A stretch of DNA of 64,000 nt, taken from DASYQD01 sp036005845. GTDB taxonomy: Bacteria; Acidobacteriota; Thermoanaerobaculia; Multivoradales; JAIOJS01. The stretch spans positions 1 through 64,000 of the forward strand of contig DASYQD010000127.1 of the NCBI GenBank assembly GCA_036005845.1, given 5' to 3'. The stretch's first letter is position 1; each line of letters opens with the position of its first letter. Position numbers and translations under genes: made by a program. The notes under the pieces are model-generated. The model was not told the origin of the DNA. It worked only from the letters and a program-made list of their open reading frames with translations, and did not search any database. Of the stretch, positions 61,587-64,000 are shown one piece after another.

Positions 61587-64000
61587 ATGAAACACGGCGG
61601 ACCGATCGTCGTCTGCGTGGTGGCGGCCGTCCTGGCGGCGTGCACGCAGCCGGCGGAGAAGGGCGCGGCGGGAAGCGCGGCGGGCGGCGGCTCGGCGATT
61701 CGTCTCGTCGACAGGTTCGGGCCGGCGTCGCTCGCAGGGACGACCGCGCCCGCGGCCGCGATCGCCAGTGCCGCCGACGGACGAACGTGGTCCTTCGCGG
61801 GCGGCCCGGCGGACGGCTCGCACGGCGCGACCGCCGGCTGCACCGCCGGCCGCGGCATCTCGGGGCTCGGTGTCCGCAACCACCGTCTCGCCGGCCGCAC
61901 CACCGACGACTTCCCGATCCTCGACTGCCCGGTCGCCGGGACGGCGGGCGACACCGACACCGTGCACGCTGTCGAGCTCCGCATCGCCAGCTCGGCGCCC
62001 GCCGAGCTGGCCATCGCCACGAGCAGCAAGGAGAAGCCTGACTTCGACGAAGAGGTCGCACAAGCAATCGAGACCGAGTGGCAGCCGAAGACGCCGCTCA
62101 TCGCCGACGGCGACGTGCATCCGTATGCGCTCGAGCTCCCGTTCTCCACCACGCTCGACAGCGTGAAGCACCTCTTCATCCGGCCGTCGATCGCCGCCGG
62201 AACCGAGTTCGCCATCGAGTCGATCCGCATCGTCGCGCGCCGCGAGCACCTGGCGTCGATCCACTCCGGCCCGGCCTGGCAGGGCCTCGGCGAGATCTAC
62301 CAGGAGTCGCTCGTGTCGCGGACGCCCGAGACGCTGCGCTTCGAGGTGACGCTGCCGCAGCGGCCGTGGCTCGACCTCTCGGTGGGGACGCTCGACAACC
62401 AGCCGCTCACCTTCGTCGTCAGCGCCGCCGACGGCACCAATGGGAAGCCGGCGACGCTGCTGCGCCGCACGGTCACGCGCGCGCAGCGGTGGGAGCGCGC
62501 CCCTATCGAGCTCGACGCGTTCGCCGGCAGGCGCGTGACGCTCACCCTCGCGCTTGAAGGCGCGGCGCCCGGCGCCATCGGCCTCTGGGGCTCGCCGGTC
62601 GTCCGCGACGGTGGCACCGCCCGCGAACGCAGGCCCAACGTCATCCTCGTCTGGGCCGACACACTGCGCCGCGACCACCTCGACCTCTACGGCTACTCGC
62701 GTCCCACGTCACCCGAGATCCGCAAGCTCGGCGCCGAGGGCACGGTCTTCGACGACTGCCTAGGCCAGGCAACGTGGACCAAGGTGGCGACGCCGGCGAT
62801 GATGACCTCGCTGCAGCCGCTCACCAACGGCGTGCACAGCTTCTATGACCGCCTACCCGCCTCGGCGACGACGATGGCCGAGGTGTTTCGCGGCGCCGGC
62901 TACTCGACGCTGTCGCTCTCCTCGGTCTTCTTCACCGGCAGGATGACCAACCTCCACCAGGGCTTCGAGGAGCTGCACGAGGACGGCTCGCTGCCCGATC
63001 TGAAGACGTCGAAGTCGGCGCGCGAGTACGTCGACCGGCTGCTGCCCTGGATCGAGTCGCGGCGCGGCAGCCCCTTCTTCGCCTTCCTCCACGTCACCGA
63101 CCCGCACGATCCCTACCGGCCCTACCCGCCGTACGACACCCTCTTCTCGAGCTCGGAGCAGAACGCGCGGCACGAGAAGGAGGCCGAGAAGGTGAAGACG
63201 TTCATCCACGATCCGCTGCTGCGCGACTTCGGCATGCCGACGCGCGGCGAGGTGATCGCCGCCGGCCTCGACCCCGAGGCCTGGTCACGGGGCCAGCGCG
63301 ACTGGTACGACGGCTCGATCCGTGGCATGGACGCCGAGATCGGCCGCCTCGTCGAACGGCTGCGCGCGCTCGGCCTCGACCGCGACACGCTGGTCGTCTT
63401 CACCGGCGACCACGGTGAGGAGTTCTTCGAGCACGGCCGCACCTTCCACGGCCAGAGCGTCTACAGCGAGCTGCAACGGCTGCCGCTGGTCTTCTGGTGG
63501 CCGGGGCACGTCAGCGCCGGGCGTCGCGTCGCCGAGACCATGGCGACGATCGACATCATGCCGACGATCCTCGGCCTCGCGGGGTTGGCGGCGCCCGCGG
63601 GGATCGAGGGACGGAGTCTGGCCACGTGGGTCGCGGCCGGCAGGAACGGCGCGCTGCCCGCGGCTTCGCGCGAGCTGCCGGTGTTCACCGAGAAGGCGGC
63701 GACGCGGCCCGGGCAGGGCAGTCCGCCGCCCAACGCGACCGAGTCGTATGCCGTCGTCGACGGCGGCTGGAAGCTCATTCACAACGTCAAGCCGGCGCCG
63801 GGCGCCGTCGAGTACGAGCTCTACGATCGCCGCCGCGATCCCGGCGACGCCACCAACGTCGCCGCCAGCCACCCCGACGTAGTCGCGCGCTTGGGCGCCG
63901 AGCTCGAGGGCTGGCGGACGAAGATGCTCGCCGCAAAGCTGCCGCCGGACTCGGCAGCGGCCGCGGCGATGCGGCCGGAGGAGCTGCAGCGGTTGAAGAG
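61587..64000 (+). CDS. Sulfatase-superfamily lipoprotein (partial, 3' end outside window)
   Basis: An open frame of at least 804 codons that runs off the right edge. ATG 61587 follows AAGGAG. A lipobox (VLAAC) at residues about 15-19 marks an exported lipoprotein. A beta-rich region (about 50-345) precedes the sulfatase/alkaline-phosphatase domain: NVILVWADTLRRDHLDLYGY (metal Asp), LHVTDPHDPY and VFTGDHGEEFFEHG. The usual formylglycine motif C/S-x-P-x-R is absent; the equivalent region reads ATWTKVATPAMM, so Thr may be the nucleophile, as in phosphotransferase-like members. It lies 49 bases after the MFS gene and may or may not belong to the NRPS cluster. Confidence 0.85.
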   Translation, partial: MKHGGPIVVCVVAAVLAACTQPAEKGAAGSAAGGGSAIRLVDRFGPASLAGTTAPAAAIASAADGRTWSFAGGPADGSHGATAGCTAGRGISGLGVRNHRLAGRTTDDFPILDCPVAGTAGDTDTVHAVELRIASSAPAELAIATSSKEKPDFDEEVAQAIETEWQPKTPLIADGDVHPYALELPFSTTLDSVKHLFIRPSIAAGTEFAIESIRIVARREHLASIHSGPAWQGLGEIYQESLVSRTPETLRFEVTLPQRPWLDLSVGTLDNQPLTFVVSAADGTNGKPATLLRRTVTRAQRWERAPIELDAFAGRRVTLTLALEGAAPGAIGLWGSPVVRDGGTARERRPNVILVWADTLRRDHLDLYGYSRPTSPEIRKLGAEGTVFDDCLGQATWTKVATPAMMTSLQPLTNGVHSFYDRLPASATTMAEVFRGAGYSTLSLSSVFFTGRMTNLHQGFEELHEDGSLPDLKTSKSAREYVDRLLPWIESRRGSPFFAFLHVTDPHDPYRPYPPYDTLFSSSEQNARHEKEAEKVKTFIHDPLLRDFGMPTRGEVIAAGLDPEAWSRGQRDWYDGSIRGMDAEIGRLVERLRALGLDRDTLVVFTGDHGEEFFEHGRTFHGQSVYSELQRLPLVFWWPGHVSAGRRVAETMATIDIMPTILGLAGLAAPAGIEGRSLATWVAAGRNGALPAASRELPVFTEKAATRPGQGSPPPNATESYAVVDGGWKLIHNVKPAPGAVEYELYDRRRDPGDATNVAASHPDVVARLGAELEGWRTKMLAAKLPPDSAAAAAMRPEELQRLK

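Overview
The window comes from a GC-rich, Gram-negative bacterium. An acidobacterial origin, perhaps near Thermoanaerobaculia, is my inference. It rests on an ADOP/MacB-like orphan permease, DUF1844 and DUF4388 proteins, an HspR-like MerR regulator beside hsp20, and secreted proteins ending in a GFExG tag. No rRNA, tRNA or CRISPR array was recognised.

Layout. (1) 1-3023 is the distal part of an integron cassette array. Three homogeneous attC sites (86-162, 916-991, 2147-2222) flank cassettes encoding an HNH-like CxxC protein, a DUF4062 protein and a zinc-ribbon/TIR protein. The array ends in a truncated attC and a possible IS-end remnant (3114-3154). The integrase would lie to the left of the window. 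(2) 3221-5819 holds a small operon (HTH-like protein, PTPase-like protein, two-helix membrane protein) and an anchored protein of unknown function. (3) 5824-8835, minus strand, is a three-gene signalling operon: a receiver with Glu in place of the phospho-Asp, a two-domain KaiC-like ATPase and a GAF histidine kinase. (4) 8920-16006 holds a DUF429-like protein, a polytopic membrane protein, the permease, a leaderless astacin-type metallopeptidase and a small helical protein. (5) 16013-20910 carries the tesA-ybbA-ybbP neighbourhood (SGNH esterase lipoprotein, ABC ATPase, ABC permease), followed by mazG, a TPR membrane protein, a DUF1844 protein and a DUF4388 protein. (6) 25919-32066 is a stress block: dnaK, hsp20, an HspR-like regulator, a DnaC-like ATPase and a SPOR/SpoIID protein. 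(7) 32199-37093 encodes two secreted proteins, a trypsin-like protease and an Asp-box protein, that share a nearly identical FN3-like module and the same C-terminal tag. (8) 37112-39252 carries a CDF metal transporter and an NDH-2-type dehydrogenase.

(9) 39405-61537 is a nonribosomal peptide gene cluster, the most interesting part of the window. NRPS-1 (plus strand: FAAL-ACP-C-A-PCP) is divergent from a seven-gene minus-strand operon: NRPS-2 (C-A with an embedded FkbM methyltransferase-PCP), a DHQS-II/GriH-like enzyme, an ADH-synthase/GriI-like aldolase, NRPS-3 (C-A-PCP-TE), an M28 membrane peptidase, a type II thioesterase and an Sfp-type phosphopantetheinyl transferase. An MFS exporter follows NRPS-1. 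My working model is as follows. The GriI/GriH-like pair makes an aminohydroxybenzoate such as 3-amino-4-hydroxybenzoate. The NRPS-2 A domain, which has Gly in place of the amino-acid-anchoring Asp, activates that acid, and FkbM may methylate it. NRPS-1 supplies a fatty-acylated residue. NRPS-3 adds serine (specificity code DVWHISLVD plus Lys) and releases the product with a thioesterase whose nucleophile is Cys (GHCVG), a feature of beta-lactone and beta-lactam forming thioesterases. (10) A sulfatase-superfamily lipoprotein runs off the right edge.
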